From NCBI RefSeq assembly GCF_013761245.1, contig NZ_JACDUT010000005.1, positions 1 through 64,000 on the forward strand: DNA of 64,000 bases. Reading direction: 5' to 3'. The DNA comes from Thermaerobacillus caldiproteolyticus. GTDB lineage: Bacteria > Bacillota > Bacilli > Bacillales > Anoxybacillaceae. Positions 28,527-38,602 of the stretch are shown here, piece after piece (the stretch's first letter is position 1; every line of letters starts with the position of its first letter). Both the position numbers and the translations under genes were made by a program. The notes under the pieces were generated by a model. It made no database searches. It saw only the letters and a list, made by a program, of their open reading frames with translations, and was not told the DNA's origin.

Positions 28527-28730
28527 GTGTCACCGGGATTAATAAAAATGTGGATTGCACTTACGTCAATGGCTTTTATGTTTATTTCTGTATTTTCGAT
28601 TTATTTGAGCCGGTATAAAATAAAAAATAAAATCGTTAAATTTATATTGGCGTTAATCGCTTATATACTCATGATTTTAGCGGGTATCATTATTATTTTT
28701 GTTGTATTTAGCGGGCCGGTTCAAGAATAA
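28527..28730 (+). CDS. yphE: Small membrane protein, YphE-like (DUF2768)
   Basis: A 67-residue protein starting at GTG 28527, with AAGGGGGAA 7 bases upstream. Two membrane helices (about 6-25 and 35-60) are separated by a basic loop ([11 protein letters not shown]). Size and position between gpsA and yphF match YphE/DUF2768, of unknown function. An upstream in-frame TTG would include the ribosome site and is rejected. Confidence 0.75.
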   Translation: MSPGLIKMWIALTSMAFMFISVFSIYLSRYKIKNKIVKFILALIAYILMILAGIIIIFVVFSGPVQE

Positions 28731-28758
28731 TGGACATGCAGCCAAAGGATGGATCGAT

Positions 28759-29481
28759 ATGAAACTCATTTTTCGACTGATCATTTCTATATGTATGATG
28801 TTCCTGCTCTCGGGGTGCTTATACCCAGAAGAACGATTAAAACAAAATCAAATTCCATATGCAGATCAAGTTGCCGCAGTACAATCAGCAGTGGATCAGT
28901 ACCGTGAGGCGACAGGAGGATTGTTGCCGATTCAGACGCGCGATATGAAAACGCAGATTTATCAAAAGTACCCGATTGATTTTCATCGTCTCGTTCCACG
29001 TTATATGCAAGAGCCACCGGGGAATGCGTTTGAAAGCGGCGGTGTCTTTCAATATGTCCTTGTTGATGTGGAGAAGCACCCGACGGTCAAGCTCCTTGAT
29101 TTACGTATGGCGGAGCAAATTCGCGATGTAAAACTGCGCTTAAAAATGTATCAAGATTCTCATGGGTACCCTCCATTTAAAGACATGCTAGCAAAAGGGA
29201 TTTTTACATTAGACTATAAAAAATTAGGTTATAAAGAACCACCGTATGTTGTTAGTCCTTTTTCTGGAAATAATTTACCGCTGATTATTGATTATAATGG
29301 TGAAATTTATGTTGACTATCGTATTGATTTATACGAAGCATTGAAAAAAACAAAACATTCTTACAAACCTGGAGATGATATTCGCGATATATTAGTAAAA
29401 GATTCTTTATTTGTTCCTGCCTACTCCCTTCCATATACAATTGATCCGCAAAAAAACGAGCCTATTTTTTTAACGAAATAA
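28759..29481 (+). CDS. yphF: YphF-like lipoprotein
   Basis: A 240-residue predicted lipoprotein. A signal sequence ends in the lipobox FLLSGC, Cys at residue 20, followed by [14 protein letters not shown]. The mature part is soluble and mixed ([38 protein letters not shown]). It matches B. subtilis YphF, found before spoIVA; function unknown. AAAGGATGG precedes ATG 28759, and the gene follows yphE closely. Confidence 0.8.
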   Translation: MKLIFRLIISICMMFLLSGCLYPEERLKQNQIPYADQVAAVQSAVDQYREATGGLLPIQTRDMKTQIYQKYPIDFHRLVPRYMQEPPGNAFESGGVFQYVLVDVEKHPTVKLLDLRMAEQIRDVKLRLKMYQDSHGYPPFKDMLAKGIFTLDYKKLGYKEPPYVVSPFSGNNLPLIIDYNGEIYVDYRIDLYEALKKTKHSYKPGDDIRDILVKDSLFVPAYSLPYTIDPQKNEPIFLTK

Positions 29482-29489
29482 GTCATGAA

Positions 29490-29531
29490 CCCTTCTCTAG
29501 CGAATACATTCTAGAGAAGGGATTTTTTTTA
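29490..29531 (+). terminator. Rho-independent terminator after yphF
   Basis: Perfect 11-bp stem CCCTTCTCTAG (29490-29500) with CTAGAGAAGGG (29511-29521), then A and eight T. Confidence 0.88.
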
Positions 29532-29540
29532 TATATTTTA

Positions 29541-29572
29541 GTCATAAATGAATAGGACAACATCATATTCAT
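29541..29572 (+). promoter_or_regulatory. Candidate sigma-E promoter of spoIVA
   Basis: GTCATAAA (29541-29548), a 15-bp spacer and CATATTCAT (29564-29572) resemble the sigma-E -35 and -10 elements, about 70 bp before the spoIVA TTG. spoIVA is a classic sigma-E gene in B. subtilis. Confidence 0.5.
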
Positions 29573-29640
29573 ATAGTGTCCTAGAGTACTAGCAAACAGG
29601 TCTATCGAACATAACGACTCAAAGACTGGAGGGGAGTCAT

Positions 29641-31119
29641 TTGGAAAAAGTGGATATCTTCAAAGAAATCGCCGAACGCACGGGGGGCGATATTTATTTA
29701 GGAGTAGTCGGTGCCGTGCGAACCGGTAAATCGACTTTCATAAAAAAGTTTATGGAACTCGTTGTTATTCCTAATATTGGAAACGAAGCGGATAAAGCGC
29801 GCGCGCAGGATGAATTGCCGCAAAGTGCGGCAGGAAAAACGATTATGACAACAGAACCGAAATTTGTGCCAAACCAAGCCGTGAAAGTAAAAGTCGATGA
29901 AGGATTAGAAGTCAACATTCGCTTAGTTGATTGTGTTGGCTATGCTGTTCCAGGGGCGAAAGGGTACGAGGACGAAAACGGCCCGCGAATGATTCATACA
30001 CCTTGGTACGAAGAACCAATTCCATTCCATGAAGCAGCGGAAATTGGCACAAGAAAAGTGATTCAAGAGCATTCCACGATTGGCGTCGTCATCACAACGG
30101 ACGGCACGATTGGAGAAATTCCGCGCCAAGACTATGTAGACGCAGAAGAGCGCGTCATTAATGAACTTAAAGAGGTAGGAAAACCATTTATTATGGTTAT
30201 TAACACTGTTCGTCCGCATCATCCAGACACGGAATCACTTCGCCAACAGTTAATCGAAAAGTACGATATTCCAGTGTTGGCGATGAGCGTAGAGAGCATG
30301 CGTGATGCCGATGTATATAATGTGCTCCGTGAAGCATTATATGAATTTCCAGTTTTAGAAGTGAATGTGAACTTACCAAGTTGGGTAATGGTGCTCCGTG
30401 AAGATCACTGGCTTCGTGAAAGCTACCAAGAGGCTGTACGCGATACGGTGAAAGATATTAAGCGGTTGCGCGATGTTGACCGTGTTGTTCAGCAGTTTGG
30501 CGAGTACGATTTTATTGATAAAGCAAGCCTTGCCGGCATTGAAATGGGGCAGGGGATAGCGGAAATTGATTTATATGCTCCGGATGATTTGTACGATCAA
30601 ATTTTAAAAGAAGTCGTCGGCGTCGAAATTCGGGGGAAAGATCACTTGCTTCAATTGATGCAAGATTTTGCGCATGCGAAAGCGGAATATGATCAAATTG
30701 CTGATGCGTTAAAAATGGTGAAACAAACTGGTTACGGCATTGCTGCTCCGGCCCTTTCCGACATGAGCTTAGATGAGCCGGAAATTATTCGTCAAGGGTC
30801 GCGCTTCGGGGTGCGCTTAAAAGCGGTGGCTCCGTCCATCCATATGATTAAAGTTGATGTCGAATCGGAATTTGCACCGATTATCGGTACCGAAAAGCAA
30901 AGTGAAGAACTTGTCCGCTATTTAATGCAAGACTTTGAAGATGACCCGCTATCTATTTGGAATTCCGATATTTTTGGGCGTTCGCTCAGCTCGATTGTTC
31001 GCGAAGGCATCCAAGCCAAACTCGCATTAATGCCGGAAAACGCTCGTTACAAATTGAAAGAAACGCTAGAGCGAATCATTAACGAAGGTTCCGGTGGATT
31101 GATTGCTATTATACTGTAA
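29641..31119 (+). CDS. spoIVA: Stage IV sporulation protein A, coat-assembly ATPase
   Basis: A 492-residue cytoskeletal ATPase that polymerises on the forespore surface as the basement layer of the coat. The Walker A motif GAVRTGKSTFIKKF is near residue 24 and the Walker B-like VDCVGYAVPGAKG near 105. The C-terminus ends GGLIAIIL, the hydrophobic tail needed for localisation by SpoVM in B. subtilis. TTG 29641 follows GGAGGGGAGTCA. Monocistronic between two terminators. Confidence 0.97.
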   Translation: MEKVDIFKEIAERTGGDIYLGVVGAVRTGKSTFIKKFMELVVIPNIGNEADKARAQDELPQSAAGKTIMTTEPKFVPNQAVKVKVDEGLEVNIRLVDCVGYAVPGAKGYEDENGPRMIHTPWYEEPIPFHEAAEIGTRKVIQEHSTIGVVITTDGTIGEIPRQDYVDAEERVINELKEVGKPFIMVINTVRPHHPDTESLRQQLIEKYDIPVLAMSVESMRDADVYNVLREALYEFPVLEVNVNLPSWVMVLREDHWLRESYQEAVRDTVKDIKRLRDVDRVVQQFGEYDFIDKASLAGIEMGQGIAEIDLYAPDDLYDQILKEVVGVEIRGKDHLLQLMQDFAHAKAEYDQIADALKMVKQTGYGIAAPALSDMSLDEPEIIRQGSRFGVRLKAVAPSIHMIKVDVESEFAPIIGTEKQSEELVRYLMQDFEDDPLSIWNSDIFGRSLSSIVREGIQAKLALMPENARYKLKETLERIINEGSGGLIAIIL

Positions 31120-31125
31120 ACGATA

Positions 31126-31149
31126 GACTCCAGTTTTGGGGTCTTTTTT
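31126..31149 (+). terminator. Rho-independent terminator after spoIVA
   Basis: Stem GACTCC (31126-31131) with GGGGTC (31138-31143, one G-T pair), then six T. Confidence 0.7.
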
Positions 31150-31458
31150 ATGTGTAAACCTCGACAAAAAAGTGTTCAGGGATGTTTTTTTACAAAAAAT
31201 AAATGAAAGCCTAGAAAAACAAGGATTTTTGTCTTGATAACACATAGGACATGTGATAATCTTTTATCAGAAAAAGTTAGTTTCTTTGGTGAAATGTGCC
31301 TAAATTGCATTCATGTGCTGAAAATATGTTGAATTATGACGATAAATCATTTAATATTAGGCATGTCACCAGCTTATATGTATAGAAATGCGAGAAAGTG
31401 TGAAGAAATGGAATAAGCAATGATTTTTTTATACATTCCTTGGGAGGAGGTGAATGGC
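31150..31458. other. Long AT-rich leader region of hbs
   Basis: No gene is visible in these 309 bp. B. subtilis hbs has an unusually long upstream region with more than one promoter; this gap has similar length and composition. I cannot pick promoters with confidence; TTGAAT near 31331 is one weak -35 candidate. Confidence 0.4.
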
Positions 31459-31731
31459 ATGAACAAGACAGAGTTAATCAATGCGGTTGCAGAAACAAGC
31501 GGTCTTTCTAAAAAAGACGCAACAAAAGCAGTTGATGCTGTATTTGAGTCTATTACAGAAGCTTTAAAAAATGGCGATAAAGTTCAATTAATCGGTTTTG
31601 GGAACTTCGAGGTGCGTGAACGCGCAGCGCGCAAAGGACGCAATCCGCAAACAGGGGAAGAAATGGAAATCCCTGCGAGCAAAGTTCCTGCATTTAAACC
31701 AGGTAAAGCTCTTAAAGATGCTGTAAAGTAA
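31459..31731 (+). CDS. hbs: DNA-binding protein HU
   Basis: A 90-residue histone-like protein starting [20 protein letters not shown] at ATG 31459, with GGAGGAGGTGAA upstream. The DNA-binding arm [17 protein letters not shown] is intact. From memory it differs from the well-studied Geobacillus stearothermophilus HU at only about three positions, all in the [15 protein letters not shown] segment. This is one of the best hints at the host group. The longer frame from 31420 overlaps the ribosome site and is rejected. Confidence 0.97.
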   Translation: MNKTELINAVAETSGLSKKDATKAVDAVFESITEALKNGDKVQLIGFGNFEVRERAARKGRNPQTGEEMEIPASKVPAFKPGKALKDAVK

Positions 31732-31773
31732 GTTTTACATAAACGAGGAACAAGCTTTTCAAGAGCTTTCAAG

Positions 31774-31806
31774 GAAGGGTAAGCTATTGCGCTGCCCTTC
31801 TTTTTT
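31774..31806 (+). terminator. Rho-independent terminator after hbs
   Basis: Stem GAAGGG (31774-31779) with CCCTTC (31795-31800), extended inward by AAGC/GCGCT pairing, then TTTTTT. Confidence 0.75.
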
Positions 31807-31876
31807 GCTTTTTTTTCATCATCTATGCTAGAATCGGGGTACATGTAGCATTTATCTTGCAGGAGGATGTTGGTTG

Positions 31877-32446
31877 ATGTTAAACGTAAATTATGAGCAA
31901 ATTGAACATGCGGTTCGTTTAATTTTGGAAGCGATTGGCGAAGATCCGAATCGAGAAGGACTTAGAGATACACCAAAACGTGTTGCGAAAATGTATGCGG
32001 AAGTATTTGCTGGATTAGTCGAAGATCCGAAGGAACATCTTCAAACAGTGTTTAGCGAAGATCATGAAGAATTAGTTCTTGTAAAAGATATTCCGTTTTT
32101 CTCTATGTGTGAACATCACTTAGTTCCGTTCTTCGGGGTTGCTCATGTCGCTTATATCCCACGCGGTGGAAAAGTGACAGGATTAAGCAAGCTGGCGCGC
32201 GCTGTCGAGGCGGTAGCTCGGAGACCGCAGTTGCAAGAACGCATTACAGCGACGGTTGCAGATGCAATTATGGAAACATTAGAACCACACGGTGTTATGG
32301 TGGTAGTGGAAGCCGAGCATATGTGTATGACAATGCGAGGAGTGAAAAAGCCGGGAGCGAAAACGGTCACGACGGCTGTGAGAGGGACATTTGAAACAAA
32401 CGATGCTGCCCGTGCGGAAGTGGTTTCGCTTATTAAAAAAGGCTAA
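31877..32446 (+). CDS. folE: GTP cyclohydrolase I (FolE/MtrA)
   Basis: A 189-residue enzyme for the first step of folate synthesis, GTP to 7,8-dihydroneopterin triphosphate. Conserved segments are [10 protein letters not shown], the zinc site [14 protein letters not shown] (Cys-His-His), [20 protein letters not shown] and [21 protein letters not shown] at 31861-31866 serves ATG 31877 or the TTG three bases earlier. Followed after 58 bp by mtrB, the classic mtrAB pair. Confidence 0.96.
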   Translation: MLNVNYEQIEHAVRLILEAIGEDPNREGLRDTPKRVAKMYAEVFAGLVEDPKEHLQTVFSEDHEELVLVKDIPFFSMCEHHLVPFFGVAHVAYIPRGGKVTGLSKLARAVEAVARRPQLQERITATVADAIMETLEPHGVMVVVEAEHMCMTMRGVKKPGAKTVTTAVRGTFETNDAARAEVVSLIKKG

Positions 32447-32504
32447 AATCATCTTTTAGTTATGAATTCTTTCATTTTGTGGAAAAATAGAAGGGAGGGC
32501 GTCT

Positions 32505-32729
32505 ATGTATCCAAACAGCGATTATATCGTCATTAAAGCATTAGAAGATGGGGTCAATGTGATTGGTTTGACAAGGGGGGCAGACACTCGCTTCCATCAT
32601 TCAGAAAAACTCGATAAAGGTGAAGTGCTGATTGCTCAATTTACAGAACATACATCAGCGATTAAAGTACGAGGCAAAGCGCTCATTCAAACGAACCACG
32701 GCGAAATTCAGTCCGAAGGGAAAAAGTAA
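32505..32729 (+). CDS. mtrB: Tryptophan RNA-binding attenuation protein TRAP (MtrB)
   Basis: A 74-residue subunit of the 11-mer TRAP ring, which binds tryptophan and then GAG/UAG repeats in target RNAs. The RNA-contacting Lys-Lys-Arg set (K37, K56, R58 in B. subtilis numbering) falls at K35 in [11 protein letters not shown] and K54/R56 in SAIKVRGKA. The tryptophan-pocket segments GLTRGADT and FTEHTSA are intact. GGGAGGG precedes ATG 32505. Its main target, the trp leader, lies at 40105-40156. Confidence 0.97.
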   Translation: MYPNSDYIVIKALEDGVNVIGLTRGADTRFHHSEKLDKGEVLIAQFTEHTSAIKVRGKALIQTNHGEIQSEGKK

Positions 32730-32832
32730 TGGGCGATATTTTCTATGAAACTAGAGCGTTTCATAAAAAATTATGTTATAATTAAAAACGCTATGTTTTG
32801 ATACGAATTTCTGGGGACAAGGGTGATTGATA

Positions 32833-33639
32833 TTGAAAACCATCATGAAAAAAATGGTGATGTTAAAAGAACAAATTGAGCGTTTTCTTCATCATCCATA
32901 CTTGTTACAACATATCTCAACAAGACAAGTTGATGAAGATCGGATTTTACTGTCATTATCTATATTAGAAGATGCACGCATCTCGTCTGAAGAAGTCGAG
33001 CATTATATCATTCCGATGATGCTTGTACAAATCGCCCTTGATACCCATGACGAAGTGACGAATTCTCTTCCTTGTTGCGAAAACGATGAGTTGAAAACGA
33101 GGCAATTAGTTGTTCTTGCAGGGGATTTATATAGCGGTTTATATTACGATTATTTAGCGAAACTGAACCAAATTCCCATTATTCGCCTTTTTGCAGAAGC
33201 GATTAAGGAAATTAATGAACATAAACTCCGCTTATATCAAAGGGATATTGAACGAATCGAAACGCTTTTTCATAGCGTTGGAGTGATCGAATCCTCCCTT
33301 ATTTGTAAACTCAGTGAACATTGTTCATCGCCGCTATGGTCGAAGTTTGCGTATTATTATTTGCTGTTAAAACGTTTGCATAATGAAAAGGAGAAATTCA
33401 TGAACTTAGGCTCTTCGACCATTTTTGAACAGATGGCAACTATTTTATTTCAAAAAACGAAAATAATGACGAAAGAACAAAAACATTATTTACTTCATAT
33501 TTGTAATCGTTACATTGATCATTGCAAGAAAGAGCTATTGAATATGAAACTCGATTTGAACGATTTATTGCAAACGCGCATTTCCGAACTTATTGGCAAC
33601 TTTTCGGTCATCGCGAAAAAGACGGTGGAAGAAGGGTAA
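32833..33639 (+). CDS. hepS: Heptaprenyl diphosphate synthase component I
   Basis: A 268-residue non-catalytic subunit of heptaprenyl diphosphate synthase, which controls product length in partnership with HepT. It is mostly helical, with [12 protein letters not shown] and [20 protein letters not shown] as recognisable pieces. TTG 32833 is about 7 bases after GGGTGA; TTG 32827 is too close to it. A TATAAT at 32777-32782 may be its promoter. The hepS-menG-hepT order matches B. subtilis. Confidence 0.88.
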   Translation: MKTIMKKMVMLKEQIERFLHHPYLLQHISTRQVDEDRILLSLSILEDARISSEEVEHYIIPMMLVQIALDTHDEVTNSLPCCENDELKTRQLVVLAGDLYSGLYYDYLAKLNQIPIIRLFAEAIKEINEHKLRLYQRDIERIETLFHSVGVIESSLICKLSEHCSSPLWSKFAYYYLLLKRLHNEKEKFMNLGSSTIFEQMATILFQKTKIMTKEQKHYLLHICNRYIDHCKKELLNMKLDLNDLLQTRISELIGNFSVIAKKTVEEG

Positions 33640-33644
33640 AAGGT

Positions 33645-34349
33645 ATGCAGCAATCGAAGGAAGAACGAGTTCATCATGTATTTGAGAAAATTTATAAAAA
33701 TTATGATCAGATGAATTCGGTGATTAGTTTTCGACGCCATCTCAAATGGCGCGAAGATACGATGAAACGAATGAATGTACGAAAAGGGGCGAAAGCGCTT
33801 GACGTTTGCTGTGGTACGGCCGATTGGACGATTGCACTTGCCGAGGCGGTAGGTCCTGCCGGTGAAGTATATGGGCTTGATTTTAGCCAAAATATGCTGC
33901 AAGTGGGAGAAGAAAAAGTAAAAGCGCGCCATTTGCAAAATGTGAAGCTCATCCACGGTAACGCGATGAAATTGCCGTTTTCGGACAATACGTTTGATTA
34001 TGTAACCATTGGGTTTGGGTTGCGCAATGTCCCTGATTATATGACCGTGTTAAAGGAAATGTATCGCGTCACTAAACCGGGGGGGAAAGTCGTTTGCCTT
34101 GAAACATCGCAGCCAACCTTAATCGGTTTTCGCCAATTATATTATTTTTATTTTCGTTTTATCATGCCTCTTTTTGGAAAAATATTTGCGAAAAGTTATG
34201 AAGAATATTCATGGCTACAAGAATCAGCACGCGATTTTCCGGGAATGGATGAATTAGCACAAATGTTTCGAGATGCCGGTTTCGTTGACATTGAGGTGAA
34301 ACCGTATACGTTTGGTGTAGCGGCGATGCACTTAGGTTATAAAAAATGA
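33645..34349 (+). CDS. menG: Demethylmenaquinone methyltransferase
   Basis: A 234-residue SAM-dependent methyltransferase that makes menaquinone from demethylmenaquinone (UbiE/MenG family, called MenH in older B. subtilis maps). SAM motif I is [18 protein letters not shown], followed by [23 protein letters not shown] and a C-terminal [13 protein letters not shown] 33645 lies five bases after the hepS stop with GAAGGG upstream; the longer frame overlaps hepS and is not used. Confidence 0.94.
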   Translation: MQQSKEERVHHVFEKIYKNYDQMNSVISFRRHLKWREDTMKRMNVRKGAKALDVCCGTADWTIALAEAVGPAGEVYGLDFSQNMLQVGEEKVKARHLQNVKLIHGNAMKLPFSDNTFDYVTIGFGLRNVPDYMTVLKEMYRVTKPGGKVVCLETSQPTLIGFRQLYYFYFRFIMPLFGKIFAKSYEEYSWLQESARDFPGMDELAQMFRDAGFVDIEVKPYTFGVAAMHLGYKK

Positions 34350-34350
34350 C

Positions 34351-34428
34351 TTGAAAGATGATGTTTTGTACCGGTTGGGCGAACGGGAAGTAACGCTTGT
34401 GGAGTGGAAGGGGCGCCTTCGACGATGA
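34351..34428 (+). CDS. Possible 25-residue peptide or gene remnant between menG and hepT
   Basis: A TTG frame begins one base after the menG stop and encodes 25 residues with the starting sequence LKDDVLYRLGEREVTLVEWK. The composition is protein-like, unlike typical spacer DNA. No separate ribosome site is present, so translation would rely on coupling to menG. It could be the remnant of a gene that once stood between menG and hepT. No family recognised. Confidence 0.3.
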   Translation: MKDDVLYRLGEREVTLVEWKGRLRR

Positions 34429-34495
34429 AGCAAGAATTCACGGGGCTTGCCTCGTGTGAGTGTCAAAAATGTTGATAAAGATTAAGGTGAACATC

Positions 34496-35458
34496 ATGAA
34501 GTTAAAAGCGATGTATTCGTTTTTGAATACAGATTTGCATGCCGTTGAACAGGAATTAGAGACGGCGATTCAGTCGGACTATTCGTTGCTTAGCGAAGCG
34601 GCCCTTCATTTGCTACAAGCCGGAGGAAAACGAATCCGTCCTGTTTTTGTATTGCTTTCAGGAAAGTTTGGTGACTACGATATTCATCGAATGAAATACG
34701 TGGCTGTCGCATTAGAGCTTATTCATATGGCTTCTCTTGTTCACGATGATGTGATCGACGATGCTCAGCTGCGTCGCGGCCGGGAGACGATTAAAGCAAA
34801 ATGGAGCAATCGCTTTGCCATGTATACAGGGGACTATATGTTTGCCCGTTCCCTTGAGCTGATGGCGCACCTTGAAAATCCGCTTGCTCATCGTATTTTG
34901 GCGCATACAATTGTCGAAGTGTGTCGCGGAGAAATTGAACAAATCAAGGACAAATACCGCTTTGATCAAAATCTTCGCTGTTATTTACGGCGCATTAAGC
35001 GCAAAACCGCGCTATTGATTGCCGTCAGCTGTCAACTTGGAGCGATAGCGGCCAATGCTGCCAACGATATCTCTGAGCGACTTTATTTATTTGGTTACTA
35101 CGTCGGGATGTCGTTTCAAATTACAGACGATATTCTCGATTTTATCGGTACGGAAGAGCAGCTTGGCAAGCCAGCAGGCAGCGATTTGCTGCAAGGAAAC
35201 ATTACGTTACCGGTTCTTTTTGCCATGGAAGATCACAGGGCAAAAGAAAAAATTATACAAGTGACCCCGCATACATCAGCTGATGAAATGAAGGAGATTA
35301 TTTCGTTGATTAAGCAGACGGGAGCGATTGAAAAATCGTACGCTGTTAGCGACCTTTATTTGGAAAAAGCATTTCGTGTATTAGAAACATTACCGAAGAA
35401 CAAAGCGCGTTCCACGTTATATGATTTAGCAAAATATATTGGAAAGCGGAAATTTTGA
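34496..35458 (+). CDS. hepT: Heptaprenyl diphosphate synthase component II
   Basis: A 320-residue trans-prenyltransferase, the catalytic partner of HepS, building the C35 side chain of menaquinone-7. Both Asp-rich motifs are present: HDDVIDDAQLRRG (first DDxxD) and TDDILDFIG (second), along with GGKRIRPVFVLL. ATG 34496 has TAAGGTGAA upstream; the longer frame from 34460 has no ribosome site. The enzyme makes the quinone used by the QcrABC complex at 53-55 kb. Confidence 0.94.
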   Translation: MKLKAMYSFLNTDLHAVEQELETAIQSDYSLLSEAALHLLQAGGKRIRPVFVLLSGKFGDYDIHRMKYVAVALELIHMASLVHDDVIDDAQLRRGRETIKAKWSNRFAMYTGDYMFARSLELMAHLENPLAHRILAHTIVEVCRGEIEQIKDKYRFDQNLRCYLRRIKRKTALLIAVSCQLGAIAANAANDISERLYLFGYYVGMSFQITDDILDFIGTEEQLGKPAGSDLLQGNITLPVLFAMEDHRAKEKIIQVTPHTSADEMKEIISLIKQTGAIEKSYAVSDLYLEKAFRVLETLPKNKARSTLYDLAKYIGKRKF

Positions 35459-35647
35459 CAGGCATACATAAGTCGCTCAAGCAGGCGAGCTGTCTTGTCT
35501 GCTTGAGCATGATAAACTGCATCGTTGACGAGAAAAAATAAAGCGTTTTCATGGTTGATATTGCTAATCGACGAAAACAATGGTACTATTTTGATGGGAA
35601 TCCTATTTCCTAGTACATATAATGATGGCAGGGGTGGAGAATTCGCT

Positions 35648-36094
35648 ATGGAAAGAACATTTTTAATGGTCAAACCTGATGGGGTTCAACGCAATTTAAT
35701 TGGTGAGATTGTTGCTCGTTTTGAGAAAAAAGGATTTCAGCTTGTTGGTGCCAAACTGATGCAAGTGTCCCGTGAATTAGCAGAACAACATTATGCTGAA
35801 CATAAAGCGCGTCCATTTTTCGGCGAGCTAGTCGATTTCATCACATCTGGTCCTGTGTTTGCAATGGTTTGGGAAGGAGAAAATGTCATTGCGACAGCAC
35901 GCCAAATGATGGGGAAAACGAATCCACAAGATGCAGCACCTGGCACGATTCGCGGAGATTTCGGTTTAACCGTCGGCAAAAACGTCATTCATGGTTCCGA
36001 TTCACCAGCAAGTGCTGAACGCGAAATCCATCTATTTTTTAAAGAAGAAGAACTTGTCGATTATTCAAAGCTAATGAATGAGTGGGTATATTAA
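35648..36094 (+). CDS. ndk: Nucleoside diphosphate kinase
   Basis: A 148-residue kinase that balances nucleoside triphosphates. The N-terminus [20 protein letters not shown] and the active-site histidine in [17 protein letters not shown] are canonical. ATG 35648 has GGGGTGGAG upstream; the longer open frame is not supported. In B. subtilis ndk also sits between hepT and cheR. Confidence 0.96.
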   Translation: MERTFLMVKPDGVQRNLIGEIVARFEKKGFQLVGAKLMQVSRELAEQHYAEHKARPFFGELVDFITSGPVFAMVWEGENVIATARQMMGKTNPQDAAPGTIRGDFGLTVGKNVIHGSDSPASAEREIHLFFKEEELVDYSKLMNEWVY

Positions 36095-36297
36095 TGAAAA
36101 TGGGGGCGATTGGCTTGATAGATGAGCTAGTCGCCTTTATCGTTCTACTAAACTGTCTCGTTCTCTTATGTCGAATAACCTTTGCCGTAGAAATAATGAA
36201 AATTTCTACAGATGAAGCACATTGGCTTCAAGATATCGCCGCAGCGCTTACATTTTTCTTATCATATCCAGAATTTAAGTCTTACTTCCTTTTTTAA
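36094..36297 (+). CDS. Doubtful small hydrophobic ORF after ndk
   Basis: A 67-codon frame whose ATG overlaps the ndk stop. It would encode a protein with one hydrophobic stretch (VAFIVLLNCLVLLCRI) and an odd polar middle. There is no clear ribosome site and no homologue that I know of at this locus in B. subtilis. It may be a chance frame or a translationally coupled small membrane protein. Confidence 0.25.
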   Translation: MKMGAIGLIDELVAFIVLLNCLVLLCRITFAVEIMKISTDEAHWLQDIAAALTFFLSYPEFKSYFLF

Positions 36298-36545
36298 GGA
36301 GAATGGTCTAGCTCGCCTCTGTTTTTCTTGTTGTCTAGCGCAGGCTCCTGACCAGTTCACTTCTTGAATAGCTATCCGTGCAAAAGAAACGTAATGTTTT
36401 GTGAGGAAAGAGCATTGCCCATCCGCGCGCAGAGGACGCTTTTTTATAAAATCTGCTATTTTTTCTCTTTTATTTTACGATATACTAATGATGAGAGATA
36501 TTGGTGAAGGCAATTTTAGACTAATGGGAAGAGGAGAAGCGCTGA
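36298..36545. other. Intergenic region before cheR with repeat end
   Basis: It starts with a fragment of the interspersed repeat (36305-36352), then unassigned DNA with a weak hairpin and T-run near 36430-36446. TATACT near 36482 may be the cheR -10 element. Confidence 0.35.
36305..36352. repeat. Fragmentary Bacillaceae intergenic repeat
   Basis: GCTCGCCTCTGTTTTTCTTG resembles the right end, and the following TTGTCTAGCGCAGGCTCCTG the left end, of the element seen whole at 25785-25906. The two ends abut, as if one copy ends and another, truncated, begins. Confidence 0.45.
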
Positions 36546-37319
<774 letters not shown>

Positions 37320-37329
37320 GAATAGAAAG

Positions 37330-37359
37330 GGTTCATCGACACGATGAATTCTTTTTTTT
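37330..37359 (+). terminator. Rho-independent terminator after cheR
   Basis: Stem TTCATCG (37332-37338) with CGATGAA (37342-37348), then C and eight T. Confidence 0.75.
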
Positions 37360-37436
37360 CATAGACTCTTTTAATTTGCTGAAATTATGATATATTGTTA
37401 CATAAACGCGTTAAAGAGTTGAAGGGAGAGAGAAAC

Positions 37437-38600
37437 ATGAGATATTTAACAGCAGGCGAGTCGCATGGACCGCAACTAACGACCATTTTAGAAGGGGTAC
37501 CCGCTGGCTTGACGCTTCTAGCGGAACATATTAACACAGAGCTAGCAAGGCGGCAAAAAGGATATGGACGTGGAAGAAGAATGCAAATTGAAAAAGATGA
37601 AGTGAATATTTTAAGCGGTGTACGACACGGAAAAACGTTAGGGTCACCGATTACGCTCGTTGTGGAAAATCGCGATTGGAAACATTGGACAAAGATTATG
37701 GCGATTGAGCCAGTTGAAGAGGAAGAAGTGAAACGAAAAGTGAGCCGTCCGCGTCCGGGGCATGCCGACCTAAACGGTGCGATCAAGTATGGGCACCGCG
37801 ATATGCGCAATGTGCTTGAACGTTCGTCAGCCCGGGAAACGACGGTGCGCGTTGCCGCTGGAGCGGTAGCGAAACGCATTTTAGCCGAGCTTGGCATTCA
37901 AGTGGTTGGTCATGTACTCGAAATTGGTGGAGTGCGCGCTCAGCATCTTTCGTATTCTTCCTTAGAAGAATTGCAGCGTGTTACTGAAGAATCACCGGTG
38001 CGCTGCTTTGATCAAGAAGCAGCGGTGAAAATGATGGAAGCGATCGATGAAGCGAAGAAAAACGGTGATTCGATCGGCGGCATCGTCGAAGTTATTGTCG
38101 AAGGGGTACCGGTGGGAGTCGGTAGTTACGTTCATTATGACCGGAAGCTCGATGCGAAAATTGCCGCAGCGATTGTTAGCATCAATGCGTTTAAAGGAGT
38201 AGAGTTCGGCATTGGCTTTGAAGCAGCACGACGTCCGGGCAGCGAAGTGCACGATGAAATTATTTGGAACGACACGGAAGGATTTAAGCGGCGCACGAAT
38301 CGCGCTGGTGGATTTGAAGGTGGGATGACGACCGGCATGCCGATCATTGTGCGCGGAGTGATGAAGCCGATTCCGACGTTATATAAACCGCTGCAAAGCG
38401 TCGATATCGACACGAAAGAACCGTTTGCTGCAAGCATCGAACGTTCCGACAGTTGCGCTGTTCCAGCGGCGAGTGTTGTCGCTGAAGCGGTCGTTGCCTG
38501 GGAAATTGCATCGGCGATTGTCGATCAGTTCGGTCAAGATCGAATGGATGTCATTAAAGAAAATGTTGAAAACATGCGCCGTTATGCAAGGGAGTTTTAA
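37437..38600 (+). CDS. aroC: Chorismate synthase
   Basis: A 387-residue FMN-dependent enzyme converting EPSP to chorismate (named aroF in B. subtilis). The three family signatures appear: [19 protein letters not shown] near the start, [16 protein letters not shown], and [17 protein letters not shown] near residue 335. ATG 37437 has GAAGGGAGAG upstream. First gene of the aromatic supraoperon, two bases before aroB. Confidence 0.96.
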   Translation: MRYLTAGESHGPQLTTILEGVPAGLTLLAEHINTELARRQKGYGRGRRMQIEKDEVNILSGVRHGKTLGSPITLVVENRDWKHWTKIMAIEPVEEEEVKRKVSRPRPGHADLNGAIKYGHRDMRNVLERSSARETTVRVAAGAVAKRILAELGIQVVGHVLEIGGVRAQHLSYSSLEELQRVTEESPVRCFDQEAAVKMMEAIDEAKKNGDSIGGIVEVIVEGVPVGVGSYVHYDRKLDAKIAAAIVSINAFKGVEFGIGFEAARRPGSEVHDEIIWNDTEGFKRRTNRAGGFEGGMTTGMPIIVRGVMKPIPTLYKPLQSVDIDTKEPFAASIERSDSCAVPAASVVAEAVVAWEIASAIVDQFGQDRMDVIKENVENMRRYAREF

Positions 38601-38602
38601 CG

